From the NCBI RefSeq assembly GCF_014466955.1, contig NZ_AP023396.1:1302001-1366000 (forward strand): DNA of 64,000 nt, written 5' to 3'. The notes beneath the pieces are model-generated. The model had not been told where the DNA came from. It ran no database searches and saw nothing but the letters and a program-made list of their open reading frames with translations. Positions 17,387 through 26,360 of the stretch are shown here, piece after piece; the first letter of the stretch is position 1; the number at the start of each line of letters is the position of its first letter. Made by a program: the position numbers and the translations under genes. This stretch comes from Nocardia wallacei. Lineage in GTDB: Bacteria > Actinomycetota > Actinomycetes > Mycobacteriales > Mycobacteriaceae.

Positions 17387-17420
17387 TTCCCGGGTAGAGG
17401 TCGGGAAGTATTGGGGGGTT

Positions 17421-18257
17421 TTACCTTTCGTGTCGGTAGATGGGCGTGAGCAGGTCGGCTTCGAGTGGCTCGCCGGTGTTGCGGTCGTAGCGGACGCCGA
17501 CCACCGCGGAGAAGGGATGCAGTCCCGCGCGTTCGTGCAGGGTGGCCAGGCGGGTGGCGAGCAGGCGGATGGCTCCCAGCGAGCCGGGCGGGTGCAGCCC
17601 GTCGACCACCAGCACGGTGCCGCGGCCGTCGGGGCGGGGGAGGCGGGCCAGATACGCGATGTCGTAGGGTTCGGTGCCGCCCGGCCGGTACACCCGGCGG
17701 GCGGCGCGATCCTCGATGCCGCGGCGCACCCGCCCCGCCCGCGCCACCGTGCGGCGCAACCGGGGATCCGCCGCGGCCAGGTAGCGCAGGCTCGGGGACA
17801 GTTCGGGACCGCCGAGCACGATCAGTCCGTCGCGGTCGAGGTCCAGCGGGCGCCCGGGCAGGAAACGCTCCACGTTCGCGGCGAATCCCAACTCCCGCAA
17901 CAACTCCACCAGGCGATGCGGGGCTGCGGCGTCGGGCGCGCCCACCAGCGGCGCGGCGCGCGTCGTGCTGCGCACGTCCGGGGTCAGGATGGTCAGCGGG
18001 CCGTGCCCGAAGAACAAGCCCTCCGGCACCGGGCCCTGCGTGCTGACCTGATGGATCCGGGCACGTGAAAGTCCCGCCGCGGCACCGATTCTGGCGAAGG
18101 TCCAGCCTTCGGCATGCAGTTCGCGGATGACGGCTCGCCGAATCCTGGTGAGCTCGTTGATGGTCTGCTGGGCCTGGGCGACCCCATCGGTGGCAGCTTT
18201 GAGGCGCTCGACCTTGTCCTCGATCGCGAACACCCGTGCCACCTCGTCGGCCGACAT
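17421..18257 (-). CDS. HTH protein with uncharacterised C-terminal domain
   Basis: A 278-residue protein of unknown function. Residues 5-70 are helical (ARVFAIEDKVERLKAATDG) and end in a sigma-region-4-like helix-turn-helix: RELHAEGWTFARIGAAAGLSRARIHQV. The rest, rich in hydrophobic strands (DGLIVLGGPELSPSLRYLAAADP, GTVLVVDGLHPPGSLGAIRLLATRL), looks like an alpha/beta sensing domain that I cannot name; GGP followed by a leucine-rich helix suggests nucleotide or sugar binding but this is a guess. TAGACT (18269-18264) ends 6 bases before the ATG. It lies alone between the gpgS and tatB blocks. Confidence 0.8.
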   Translation of the reverse strand: MSADEVARVFAIEDKVERLKAATDGVAQAQQTINELTRIRRAVIRELHAEGWTFARIGAAAGLSRARIHQVSTQGPVPEGLFFGHGPLTILTPDVRSTTRAAPLVGAPDAAAPHRLVELLRELGFAANVERFLPGRPLDLDRDGLIVLGGPELSPSLRYLAAADPRLRRTVARAGRVRRGIEDRAARRVYRPGGTEPYDIAYLARLPRPDGRGTVLVVDGLHPPGSLGAIRLLATRLATLHERAGLHPFSAVVGVRYDRNTGEPLEADLLTPIYRHER

Positions 18258-18408
18258 GTGCGCAGTCTAGATAGCTCGACAGCGGGATGTGTCTAGTCCC
18301 GTTGACGAAAACGCTCCGGCCTGCACCGGAATTGCGGGCAAAAGTTCCGATCGGGAATACCTGCTGACCAGAATCGTCCGTGGTAGCCACGGCAATTCGA
18401 TTGCCTCG

Positions 18409-18840
18409 CTAGGTCGCATCGAAATCGATCGGCGGCTTCTCGTTGCGCGCCAGCGGTTTCGGCGGCTCGGGTGCGGAATATGTCGCGGGCGGCGAATAAT
18501 CCGAGCCGTTGGGCATACTGGACGGTTTGTCGAACCTGCCGGTGAACAACGAATCATCGCCGTCCAGCAGGTGTTTGGTCACCGCCGCCCGCGGCGTCAT
18601 GCCGCGGAACTGCTCCAGCGGCCGCCGGAGCTCATTGAGGTCCTGCAGCGGTTTGCGGATCTCGTCGAACTCCGGGCCCAGCTCGCTGCGCAGCTGACTG
18701 GTGGCCCCGCTGGCGTAGTCGCGCACCTGCCGCAGGCTCTGCGCGGTCCAGCGGATCGCCCCCGGCAGCCGCTCCGGCCCGAGGATCACCAAGGCGGCGA
18801 CCACCAGGATCACCATCTCGGCCCATCCGATATCGAACAT
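18409..18840 (-). CDS. tatB: Sec-independent translocase TatB
   Basis: A 143-residue membrane-anchored TatB of the twin-arginine export system, which works with TatC to recognise folded cargo. It shows the N-terminal membrane helix [20 protein letters not shown], the hinge [11 protein letters not shown] and an amphipathic helix to about residue 60, then a proline-rich tail. M. tuberculosis has tatB (Rv1224) next to htrA as here. TAGCCT (18852-18847) ends 6 bases before the ATG, so it may have its own leaderless promoter in the 12-bp gap after htrA as well as read-through. Possible cargo in the window is the molybdopterin protein at 62775. Confidence 0.93.
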   Translation of the reverse strand: MFDIGWAEMVILVVAALVILGPERLPGAIRWTAQSLRQVRDYASGATSQLRSELGPEFDEIRKPLQDLNELRRPLEQFRGMTPRAAVTKHLLDGDDSLFTGRFDKPSSMPNGSDYSPPATYSAPEPPKPLARNEKPPIDFDAT

Positions 18841-18852
18841 ACGACCAGGCTA

Positions 18853-20442
18853 CTAAGGCTGCTTGGGAGCGTTCTCGTCGGATTCCAGCGTGACCGGCAC
18901 GTCGACCTGACGGCCGTCGCGGATCACCTGGAAGGTCACTGTCTCACCGATCCGGCGCGACTGCACGGCCACGGTCAGCTCCGCGGGCTCGGTCACCTCG
19001 CGGCCCGCGACCCGCACGATCACGTCACCCTCGACGATCCCGGCCTTGGCGGCGGGGCCGCCGCTCGACACGTCGGCGACCGCCGCGCCACTCATGGCGT
19101 CGTTCTCCACGGTCTTCTGCCGGGCGGTGACGCCCAGCCACGGGTGGGCCACCTTGCCGTCGCGGATGAGCGTCTGGGCGATGCGCTGCACCAGATCCAC
19201 CGGGATGGCGAAGCCCAGGCCGACCGAACCGCCGCTCTCGCTGCGAATGGCGGTATTGATGCCGATCAACCGTCCCTCGCTGTCGACCAGCGCGCCACCG
19301 GAGTTGCCGTGATTGATCGCGGCGTCGGTCTGCACGGCGTCGAAGGCGCCGGCGGTGTCGTCACCGGGCTCGGTGGGTTCGGCCATCGGCCGGTTCAGAG
19401 CACTGACGATGCCGGAGGTGACCGTCTTGGTCAGGCCCAGCGGCGAACCGATCGCGAGCACGTCGTCACCCACCTGGACATCCTCGGATTTGCCCAATCG
19501 GGCCACCGTCAGATTCTTGACATCGACCTTGAGCACCGCGAGGTCGGTCTTGGGGTCGCGGCCGACGATGCGGGCCGGGGCCTTGGTGCCGTCGGAGAAG
19601 GTGACCTGGATCTTGCCGCGGCCCGACTTGTCCAGCCCGACCATCGAGACCACGTGATTGTTGGTGACGATGTAACCCGCGCCGTCGATGACCACACCCG
19701 AGCCGAGCGCGCCGTTCTCGCCCACCGTCTCGCGGATCTGCACCACCGCGGGCAGCACCGCGTCGGCCACCTTCGCGACCTGGCCGTGCGGCTTGTCCGA
19801 GGACTCCTCCTGCTGGAGGGCGATCTTGCGTGAGGTGAGCGCCGAGGCCGAATCGCCGGTGAACCGGCCGATCAGGCCGCCGACCAGGCCGATCGCCAGG
19901 GCGATGACCGCGAGGGTCGCGAGCGCGGCGGGCGCGACCTTCTTGCCGAACAGCACCTCGCGGGCGGTGAGCCGAGTGGCGGGCGGCAGCGGCGCCTCGC
20001 GCGGGGTACCGATGGCGGGCGCGCCCAGCCGGGCCGCGGCCTCGGGATCACGCCAGGGGTCGGCCGGTCCGGCGACCGGGCTCTCGTCGCGTGTCGCGTC
20101 CGGGTCGCGCTGCAGCAGTTCGTCGGACCCCTCGGGACGGCCGAACGCCTCGGCCAGTACCGCGTCGGGCGGCCGGTTCACCAGTTCGGGGCCGTCGTGG
20201 CGGGCCGCGCCGACGGCGCCGGGCTGGTGCGCGGAGAAGGAACCGGTCTGCCCGTCGGGGCGGCGGAACGCGCGCGCGGTGTGCTTATCGATGTCGGGCC
20301 GGTAGACCGGCCGCGGCCCCAGCACGGGCGCGTCCGGCGGCCTCAGGTTCCCCCGTTCGGCCGCCGAATCCGACACAGCGTCTGTCGGCGACGCGCCGGG
20401 CTGTTCGGGCTGTGATCCGGTGTTCGTCGATTCGGTGGTCAC
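18853..20442 (-). CDS. htrA: HtrA-like membrane serine protease (SigE-linked)
   Basis: A 529-residue envelope protease/chaperone. Residues 1-150 are a proline-rich cytoplasmic region, a single membrane segment is near 165-195 (APAALATLAVIALAIGLVGG), the trypsin-like domain has the triad His in TNNHVVSM (about 263), Asp in PKTDLAVLKV, and Ser in HGNSGGALV (about 380), and a PDZ domain ends the protein (AKAGIVEGDVIVRVAG). It corresponds to M. tuberculosis Rv1223. It sits just after rseA, the anti-sigma factor of SigE. TAGAGT (20455-20450) ends 7 bases before GTG 20442, so it may also be transcribed separately. Likely role: degrading misfolded envelope proteins and RseA signalling. Confidence 0.93.
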   Translation of the reverse strand: MTTESTNTGSQPEQPGASPTDAVSDSAAERGNLRPPDAPVLGPRPVYRPDIDKHTARAFRRPDGQTGSFSAHQPGAVGAARHDGPELVNRPPDAVLAEAFGRPEGSDELLQRDPDATRDESPVAGPADPWRDPEAAARLGAPAIGTPREAPLPPATRLTAREVLFGKKVAPAALATLAVIALAIGLVGGLIGRFTGDSASALTSRKIALQQEESSDKPHGQVAKVADAVLPAVVQIRETVGENGALGSGVVIDGAGYIVTNNHVVSMVGLDKSGRGKIQVTFSDGTKAPARIVGRDPKTDLAVLKVDVKNLTVARLGKSEDVQVGDDVLAIGSPLGLTKTVTSGIVSALNRPMAEPTEPGDDTAGAFDAVQTDAAINHGNSGGALVDSEGRLIGINTAIRSESGGSVGLGFAIPVDLVQRIAQTLIRDGKVAHPWLGVTARQKTVENDAMSGAAVADVSSGGPAAKAGIVEGDVIVRVAGREVTEPAELTVAVQSRRIGETVTFQVIRDGRQVDVPVTLESDENAPKQP

Positions 20443-20452
20443 GTGTGGAACT

Positions 20453-20869
20453 CTACTTGCGCCACCATCCGGTCCACCGCCTGCTCTCCGAAGAGAATTC
20501 GCGATCGGTGGAGACGAAGCGGAACGAATCCGCCCGCAGCCCTAGAAAACTCGCCCCCCGGGTCATCTCGTCCATGTGGTCGGAGAGATTTGCCAGGGGA
20601 ATGCGGCTCAGGGTGTCGTGCAAATTCCCCGGCGCGGCGATCTGCCGTTGCGCGGCTTGCCGCAGGGCGATGCGCGCCTGTTGCTGGGAATCGACTTCGG
20701 CCGCGCACTCGGGGCATTTGGCGAGATGCTCGGCGGCGCGCAGATATGCGTTCATCCGGAGTTCGCCGTCGACGTAGGCGGCGATGGCCTCGCTCGCCAA
20801 ATGTTCGGTCGGAGCGAATCGATGCGGACGGCCGGTTGCGGCGTCCTCGCCACTCATACGTGCACTCAC
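20453..20869 (-). CDS. rseA: Anti-sigma-E factor RseA
   Basis: A 138-residue zinc-associated anti-sigma factor. The ZAS pattern is seen as EHLASEAIAAYVDGELRMNAYLRAAEHLAKCPECAAEV, with the H-x3-C-x2-C core HLAKCPEC near residues 48-55. It lacks a clear membrane helix, as RseA of mycobacteria does. It should bind SigE and release it on surface or redox stress. Starts: GTG 20869 directly abuts GGAAGG (too close) while ATG 20857 is 12 bases from it, so the true start is uncertain. It lies 52 bp after sigE and 10 bp before htrA. Confidence 0.9.
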   Translation of the reverse strand: MSARMSGEDAATGRPHRFAPTEHLASEAIAAYVDGELRMNAYLRAAEHLAKCPECAAEVDSQQQARIALRQAAQRQIAAPGNLHDTLSRIPLANLSDHMDEMTRGASFLGLRADSFRFVSTDREFSSESRRWTGWWRK

Positions 20870-20921
20870 CCTTCCGACGGACGAACTGCTGGCGCCGGGC
20901 GCCGCTCACCGCGGCAGTGGA

Positions 20922-21668
20922 TCACCCGACCTTCTCGTCAGCGGCGAACCGCTGCTGAGATCCATTATGCGCAAGGTACTCCCGCAGTGCCTGGCGTCCA
21001 CGGTGGATCCGGCTGCGCACAGTGCCCAGTTTGACGCCGAGCGTAGCGCCGATCTCCTCGTAGGACAGTCCCTCGATATCGCACAGCACCACGGCGGCGC
21101 GGAATTCCGGAGCCAGCGAATCCAGGGCGGACTGCAGGTCGGGATCGAGGTTGGCGTCGTGGTAGACCTGCTCGGGGTCGGGGCCCTCGGAGGGCACCCG
21201 GTCGTAGTCGTCGGGCAGCGCCTCCATCCGGATCCGATTGCGGCGGCGCACCATGTCCAGGAACAGGTTGGTCGTGATGCGGTGCAGCCAGCCCTCGAAG
21301 GTGCCGGGCTGGTAGTTCGACAGCGAGCGGAAGACCCGGATGAACGTCTCCTGGGTCAGGTCCTCGGCGTCCTGCGGGTCACCGGTCAGGCGGTAGGCCA
21401 GGCGGTACACCCGGTCGGCGTGCTCGCGGACCAGTTCGTCCCAGGTGGGCATCATGGCTCGGTCGCCGGTGGCGTCGAAGGCCGCGGTGCCGGTCAGCGG
21501 ATCGATGTCGGCCTCGGTGTCGGGCGTCGCGACGTCGTCGGGCAGCAGGGCGTCGGACGGCACGGGGTTGCCGCTGTCCGCCGCGGGCAGTAGGAATTCG
21601 GCCGAGTCGCCGGTGTTCGGCAGCCTCGACGGGGGGAGAGTGGCGTGCTCACGCGCCGCATCGACCAT
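20922..21668 (-). CDS. sigE: ECF sigma factor SigE
   Basis: A 248-residue ECF sigma-70 factor controlling the envelope-stress response. Region 2 is near residues 95-160 ([38 protein letters not shown], landmarks [10 protein letters not shown] and [12 protein letters not shown]) and region 4 near 190-240 ([44 protein letters not shown]). The first 80 residues are acidic and poorly conserved, as in M. tuberculosis SigE, where several starts are used. ATG 21668 is chosen; GGAGG is 13 bases upstream, longer than usual, so the start is not certain. The order sigE-rseA-htrA-tatB matches Rv1221-Rv1224. Confidence 0.95.
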   Translation of the reverse strand: MVDAAREHATLPPSRLPNTGDSAEFLLPAADSGNPVPSDALLPDDVATPDTEADIDPLTGTAAFDATGDRAMMPTWDELVREHADRVYRLAYRLTGDPQDAEDLTQETFIRVFRSLSNYQPGTFEGWLHRITTNLFLDMVRRRNRIRMEALPDDYDRVPSEGPDPEQVYHDANLDPDLQSALDSLAPEFRAAVVLCDIEGLSYEEIGATLGVKLGTVRSRIHRGRQALREYLAHNGSQQRFAADEKVG

Positions 21669-21747
21669 GTGGATGGGGTTACCTCCTACTCGGGACCGTG
21701 TCCGGCGCTGCGACGGCGAGGTCCCCCCACCTGTCGCGTACCGGGTA

Positions 21748-21776
21748 TAACCGAGGACGGGTGTCAGGTTGTTCCC
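21748..21776 (-). promoter_or_regulatory. ECF (SigE-type) promoter of sigE
   Basis: On the minus strand GGGAAC (21776-21771) is followed by a 17-base spacer and CGGTTA (21753-21748). This fits the mycobacterial SigE/ECF consensus of GGAAC-like -35 and CGTT-like -10. It would start a transcript about 70 bases before the sigE ATG, pointing to positive autoregulation as known for mycobacterial sigE. Confidence 0.7.
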
Positions 21777-21947
21777 GGGCGCCGTCCTACGGTCGGTCGG
21801 CCTTTGCGTTGTCCTCACTCTGTCGAATCCCGATGTGCCGGTGGTGTGGGGAGGCTGAGGGACACCTGAGAAAATCGCGGGTCGCACGCCGTCCCGCCGC
21901 CTCGTAGGTCGCGACGTTCGGCGGGGTTCGCCGTTAGCCTCATACCT

Positions 21948-22595
21948 GTGAGCCTCATACCCGCGGCAGCGACCGCGCAGCGCAACCTCGCCTACGTGGA
22001 GGAATCCGTCGCCGAGGACGAGATTCTGCTGGCCGCGCGGGAGCGGGCTACCGAACTGGGGGCGCTGCCGGTGCCGCCCTCGGTGGGTGCGCTGCTGAGT
22101 ATGTACGCCCAGATGCTGGGCGCGCGGGCGGTGGTCGAGGTGGGGACCGGCGCCGGGATCAGCGGGCTGTGGCTGCTCGACGGCATGCGCGAGGACGGCA
22201 CGCTGACCACCATCGACTCCGAGCCCGAACATCAGCGGGCCGCGCGCGACGCCTTCCGCACCGCCGACATCCCGCCCGCGCGGACCCGGCTGATCAACGG
22301 CCGCGCCCTGGATGTGCTGCCACGGCTCGCCGACGGCGCTTACGACCTGGTCTTCATCGATGCCGCGCCGCTCGAGCACCCGCAGTACGTCGAGCAGGGC
22401 GTTCGATTGTTACGCGAGGGCGGGGCGATCCTGCTGCACAACGCGCTGCTCGGCGGCCGGGTGCCCGATACCGCCCAGCGCGACCCGGCGACCCAGGCGG
22501 TGCGCGCGGCCACCCGAGCCGTCGCCGAGGATCCGGAACTCACCAGCGTGCTCATTCCCGTCGGCGACGGATTGCTCTGCGCCTCACGGGGTTAG
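21948..22595 (+). CDS. SAM-dependent O-methyltransferase (Rv1220c-like)
   Basis: A 215-residue class I methyltransferase of the catechol/caffeoyl-CoA O-methyltransferase family. The SAM motif [18 protein letters not shown] is near residues 62-80, the acidic end of strand 2 is TTIDSEPEH near 95, and [15 protein letters not shown] near 138 carries the metal-binding Asp. Length is usual. TAGCCT (21935-21940) ends 7 bases before the GTG, so the message should be leaderless. It is divergent from sigE as in M. tuberculosis (Rv1220c/Rv1221). The substrate is unknown. Confidence 0.9.
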   Translation: MSLIPAAATAQRNLAYVEESVAEDEILLAARERATELGALPVPPSVGALLSMYAQMLGARAVVEVGTGAGISGLWLLDGMREDGTLTTIDSEPEHQRAARDAFRTADIPPARTRLINGRALDVLPRLADGAYDLVFIDAAPLEHPQYVEQGVRLLREGGAILLHNALLGGRVPDTAQRDPATQAVRAATRAVAEDPELTSVLIPVGDGLLCASRG

Positions 22596-22691
22596 CGGCC
22601 CGGACGTGCGGGTTGATCGGATCATCCGACCATTCGTCTGCCGCCTCCGACCTGCGTCGATAACGCTCGAAAATCGTTGTGGAGCGAGGTC

Positions 22692-22738
22692 TTGCGTGCC
22701 GATTGAACGAGTGTTTAGTATATTGAACATGTGTTTAA
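22692..22738 (+). promoter_or_regulatory. tetR promoter with two overlapping operators
   Basis: TTGCGT (22692-22697) and TAGTAT (22716-22721) form a -35/-10 pair with an 18-base spacer; the GTG at 22731 lies 9 bases after the -10, close to leaderless. A direct repeat ATTGAAC-N2-GTGTTTA occurs at 22702-22717 and 22722-22737. The second copy is also a near-perfect palindrome, TTGAACATGTGTTTAA (22723-22738). Such sites suit a TetR dimer, so autoregulation of the tetR-ABC operon is likely. Confidence 0.75.
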
Positions 22739-23384
22739 GGGAGCAGCCGTACCGGAAGGATCCGCCTCGGATCTGAGCACTCGCGCCCGTATCCGGGATG
22801 CCGCCATCGCCGTCTTCGGCGAGGAGGGGTTCGGGGTCGGAGTTCGGGCGATCGCCAAGGCCGCGGGAGTGTCCCCGGGGCTCGTCAACCACCATTTCGG
22901 TTCCAAGGACGGGCTGCGGGAAGCGTGCGACGAACACGTTCGTTCGATCATTCGATCGGCGAAGACGGAGTACGTGCAGCACCCCACGCCGAACGCGACG
23001 CTGCAGGCGCTCGCGGAAATCGAGGAGTACGCGCCCTACATCGCCTACCTGATGCGGAGCTTTCAGGCCGGGGGGCCGCTGATGGCCACGATGTTCGAGC
23101 AGATGGTCGCCGATGTCGAGTCCTATCTCGTCGTCGGGATCGAGGCCGGGACCTTGCGTGCACCACTCGACCTGCGGGCGACGGCCCGCTTTCTGGCAAC
23201 CCAGAACGGTGGCGGGTTCTTCTTCTTCCTGCAGCTGTACGCCGCCAGACACGACGGCAAGCTCGACTACCGAAAAGCGCTGCGCGAGTACGCCGACCAG
23301 ATGATGCTGCCGGCGGTCGAAGTCAATACACATGGTCTTTTCACCGATTCGTCGCTGCTGGACACCCTGCTCGCCGATCGGTGA
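22731..23384 (+). CDS. TetR family regulator of the ABC exporter
   Basis: A 217-residue TetR protein similar in position to M. tuberculosis Rv1219c. The HTH is near residues 18-62 (RARIRDAAIAVFGEEGFGVGVRAIAKAAGVS, then GLVNHHFGSKDGLREACDE); the C-terminal 150 residues form the ligand domain with the unusual phenylalanine run GGGFFFFLQLY near 166. It starts at GTG 22731 inside the second operator, so bound repressor would also block the start region. It precedes the ABC transporter genes by 27 bp and probably represses the whole operon until a drug is bound. Confidence 0.88.
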   Translation: MFKGAAVPEGSASDLSTRARIRDAAIAVFGEEGFGVGVRAIAKAAGVSPGLVNHHFGSKDGLREACDEHVRSIIRSAKTEYVQHPTPNATLQALAEIEEYAPYIAYLMRSFQAGGPLMATMFEQMVADVESYLVVGIEAGTLRAPLDLRATARFLATQNGGGFFFFLQLYAARHDGKLDYRKALREYADQMMLPAVEVNTHGLFTDSSLLDTLLADR

Positions 23385-23411
23385 ACCACACTCGTCTCTC
23401 GAGGAGATTCG

Positions 23412-24353
23412 ATGTCATCGGCAATCGTCGTCCGGGATCTGCACAAGCATTTCGGACAGGTACACGCACTCGACGGGCTCGATCTGCAGGTCGCCGAGGG
23501 TGAGGTACACGGCTTCCTCGGCCCCAACGGCGCGGGCAAGTCCACCACCATCCGCATTCTGCTGGGGATCCTGGCCCGCACCTCCGGCGAGGCGCGGGTG
23601 CTGGGCCGGGACCCGTGGGCCGACGCGGTCGGCCTGCATCACGAAATCGCTTATGTGCCGGGCGATGTCACGCTCTGGCCGTCGCTGTCCGGCGGCGAGA
23701 CCATAGATCTGCTGGCCCGCATGCGCGGCGGCCTCGACCCCGACCGCCGCGCCGAACTGATCGAGCGGTTCGAGCTGGACCCGCGCAAGAAGGCCCGCAC
23801 CTACTCCAAGGGCAATCGGCAGAAGGTCGCCCTGGTGTCGGCGTTCTCCTCCAACGCCAACCTGTTGATGCTCGACGAGCCCACCTCGGGCCTGGATCCG
23901 TTGATGGAGCAGGTCTTCCGGGAATGCGTCCGCGAGGCCACCGAGCGCGGGGTGACCGTGCTGCTGTCCAGCCACATCCTGTCGGAGGTGGAAACGCTCT
24001 GCGAGCGGGTCACCATCATCCGCTCCGGGCGCACGGTGGAAAGCGGCACCCTGGCCGAGCTGCGGCACCTCAGCCGCACCTCGATCACCGCCGAAATGCT
24101 CGGTGATCCAGGCGATCTCGGCAACATTCCGGGCGTCGAGGACGTCAGCATCGAGGAGCACACACTGCGCTGCCAGGTCGACAGCGAGCATCTGGGCGAG
24201 CTGATCCGGGTGCTCGGCGACGCGGGCGTGCGCAGCCTGGTCAGCCAGCCGCCGACCCTGGAAGAGCTGTTCCTGCGCCACTATTCGCTCGACGGCGACG
24301 CCCCGGCCGCGTCCGGCGCGGCGGCCCACCGGTACGCGGAGGCGACGAAATGA
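23412..24353 (+). CDS. ABC transporter ATP-binding protein (drug exporter)
   Basis: A 313-residue ATPase of the DrrA/tetronasin-exporter type (as Rv1218c). Walker A is [10 protein letters not shown] near 37-46, the ABC signature here reads [12 protein letters not shown] near 137, Walker B is [13 protein letters not shown] near 155-167, and the H-loop [11 protein letters not shown] near 190. The last 100 residues are the DrrA-type extension. GAGGAG precedes the ATG. It overlaps the permease gene by 4 bp (ATGA). M. tuberculosis Rv1217c-Rv1218c exports several antibiotics; the same is likely here but unproven. Confidence 0.92.
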   Translation: MSSAIVVRDLHKHFGQVHALDGLDLQVAEGEVHGFLGPNGAGKSTTIRILLGILARTSGEARVLGRDPWADAVGLHHEIAYVPGDVTLWPSLSGGETIDLLARMRGGLDPDRRAELIERFELDPRKKARTYSKGNRQKVALVSAFSSNANLLMLDEPTSGLDPLMEQVFRECVREATERGVTVLLSSHILSEVETLCERVTIIRSGRTVESGTLAELRHLSRTSITAEMLGDPGDLGNIPGVEDVSIEEHTLRCQVDSEHLGELIRVLGDAGVRSLVSQPPTLEELFLRHYSLDGDAPAASGAAAHRYAEATK

Positions 24354-26011
24354 CCACCGCCACCATCTCCCGACCGCAGTACGGATTCGCCGAATCCGAC
24401 CGTGGCGCTTCGGATTTCACCGGCACCATGCAGCTGTTGCGGCTGTACCTGCGGCGCGACCGGATCGTGCTGCCGCTGTGGGTGATCCTGCTGTCGCTGC
24501 CGCTGGGCAGCACGTACATCAAGAGCACCGAATCGGTGTACTCCACGCCGGAGCAGCTGGCAAATTTCGCGCGCACGGTCCTGTCCAGTCCGGCGCAGCT
24601 GGCCATGTACGGCCCGATCTACAACACCGGCTCCGCGGCGGCGGCCGGGTTGTGGAAGGCCGGAATGTTCTTCACGCTCATCGGGATCGCGACGATCCTG
24701 ACGGTCATCCGGCACACCCGCGCCGAGGAGGAGACCGGACGCGGTGAGCTGCTGGCGTCCACCCAGGTCGGGCGGTACGCGAGCCTGACCGCCGCGCTGA
24801 TCGTGGCCTGCGGTGGTGCGATCGCCGCCGGTCTGATCGCGGCCCTCAGCATCATGGGGGCCGGGGTGGCCGGGGCGGACGCGCTGGCGTTCGGGCTGGC
24901 GCTGGCGGGGTCGGGGCTGGTTTTCGCCGCCGTCGCCGCGGTGACCGCGCAGCTCAGTGCCAACGCCCGCACCACCCGCGGGTTCGCCTTCGTGGTACTG
25001 GCCGTGACCTATACGCTGCGGGCCATCGGTGACGCCCGCGCCGGGGACGGGCCCACCAGCCCGCTGGTCTGGCTGTCACCGCAGGGCTGGTCGATCCAGG
25101 TGCGGGCGCTCGCGGGCAACCACTGGCCGATCCTGCTGTTGCACGTGGCGGCCACGGTCGCGCTGATCGCGGTGGCGTACGTGCTGCTGCGGCGCCGCGA
25201 CCTCGGCGCCGGGCTGATCGCCGAGCGGCTCGGGGCACCGGCCGCCGGGCCCGGGCTGGCCGGTCCGTTCGGTCTGGCGTGGCGGCTGCAACGCGGCACG
25301 CTGCTGGCGTGGACCATCGGTCTGGCGCTGTACGGGCTGGTCATCGGCAGTGTGGTGCACGGCATCGGGGACGAGCTGGGCACCAGCGACGCGGTCAACG
25401 ACATCATCGGACGGCTCGGCGGCGGTGCCGCGCTGGAGGACGCGTTCCTCACCACGGGCTACACCATGCTCGGGATGGCGGCGTCCGCGTACGCTATCTC
25501 GGCGGCGCTGCGGCTGCACTCGGAGGAGACCGCGCAGCACACCGAGACGGTGCTCACCGGCGCCGTCGCCCGGACCCGCTGGGCCGCATCGCATGTGGTG
25601 TACGCCCTGCTCGGACCGGTTGTGGTGCTGGTGGTTTCGGGCGTGATCGGCGGTCTCACCTACGGTGCCGCGGCCGGCGACGTCGGCGAGAAGTTGCCGC
25701 GGGTGCTGGGCGCGGCGCTGGTCCAGATCCCGGCGGTGTGGGTGTTCGTGGGCGCCGCGGTCCTGTTGTTCGGGCTGCTGCCGCGCTGGGCGCCGGTGGC
25801 GTGGGGAGTGTTCACCGCCGGTGTGGCGCTGTTCTTCCTCGGCTCCATCTCCGGTATGCCGCAATGGGTTCTGGACCTCACGCCCTACAGCCATCTGCCC
25901 AAGCTGCCGGGCGGTGAGTTCGCGGCGGCCCCGGTGGTGATCCTGCTGGTGCTCGCGGCCGTGCTGCTCACGACGGGCCTCGTCGCCTTCCGGCGTCGCG
26001 ACCTGCGCTGA
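24350..26011 (+). CDS. ABC transporter permease (tetronasin-type exporter)
   Basis: A 553-residue integral membrane protein with about 12 hydrophobic segments in two similar halves: the first starts [22 protein letters not shown] near residue 24 and the second [24 protein letters not shown] near 303. This internal duplication is typical of the single-gene permeases of the Rv1217c/TnrB3 kind. ATG 24350 overlaps the ATPase stop. The two proteins together would form the exporter controlled by the TetR at 22731. A hairpin terminator follows at 26024. Confidence 0.9.
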   Translation: MTTATISRPQYGFAESDRGASDFTGTMQLLRLYLRRDRIVLPLWVILLSLPLGSTYIKSTESVYSTPEQLANFARTVLSSPAQLAMYGPIYNTGSAAAAGLWKAGMFFTLIGIATILTVIRHTRAEEETGRGELLASTQVGRYASLTAALIVACGGAIAAGLIAALSIMGAGVAGADALAFGLALAGSGLVFAAVAAVTAQLSANARTTRGFAFVVLAVTYTLRAIGDARAGDGPTSPLVWLSPQGWSIQVRALAGNHWPILLLHVAATVALIAVAYVLLRRRDLGAGLIAERLGAPAAGPGLAGPFGLAWRLQRGTLLAWTIGLALYGLVIGSVVHGIGDELGTSDAVNDIIGRLGGGAALEDAFLTTGYTMLGMAASAYAISAALRLHSEETAQHTETVLTGAVARTRWAASHVVYALLGPVVVLVVSGVIGGLTYGAAAGDVGEKLPRVLGAALVQIPAVWVFVGAAVLLFGLLPRWAPVAWGVFTAGVALFFLGSISGMPQWVLDLTPYSHLPKLPGGEFAAAPVVILLVLAAVLLTTGLVAFRRRDLR

Positions 26012-26023
26012 ACTACGGTCTCC

Positions 26024-26057
26024 CCGAACGCCTCTCGGTGCGCCGAGGGGCGTTCGG
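26024..26057 (+). terminator. Hairpin terminator after the ABC operon
   Basis: CCGAACGCCTCTCGG (26024-26038), loop TGCG, then CCGAGGGGCGTTCGG (26043-26057): a 15-bp stem with one G:U-type mismatch. There is no U-run, as is usual for high-GC actinobacteria. It starts 13 bases after the permease stop. Confidence 0.75.
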
Positions 26058-26102
26058 TGCGTCCGGGCCGGATTGATCCACCGCCGACCGGGTATCGCCG
26101 AT

Positions 26103-26360
26103 ATGATTGAGAGAGCAAGTGTTTCGCTACCGGTGGAGGCGTGGGTGGTTTTCCAACGCGCAGTGCTGATCGAAGTCGCGCCACGCAGCTGGCTGGTGCT
26201 GGCCGTGGTGATGCTGGGCTTCTTCGTCTTCATCGCCCTGCTTGTGCTGCTGCTGGTCACCGGGAGCGATTACAACGATCCGACCAAACAACCGCCGATC
26301 ACCCACGGCCCGTGCGATCCGTTCTGCACGGCCACCCCCGCGCCCGCGGTCCCGCGCTAG
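26103..26360 (+). CDS. Small single-pass membrane protein, unknown function
   Basis: An 85-residue protein not matched to a named family. Residues about 30-52 form one strong membrane helix ([23 protein letters not shown]). The C-terminal 30 residues are outside or periplasmic in character, rich in Pro and Thr, with a CDPFC motif that could form a disulfide. ATG 26103 is the most likely start; an upstream TTG at 26073 lies too near the terminator. It is convergent with glgC and overlaps its 3' end by 4 bp. Its reality rests on the clean hydrophobic pattern. Confidence 0.65.
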   Translation: MIERASVSLPVEAWVVFQRAVLIEVAPRSWLVLAVVMLGFFVFIALLVLLLVTGSDYNDPTKQPPITHGPCDPFCTATPAPAVPR

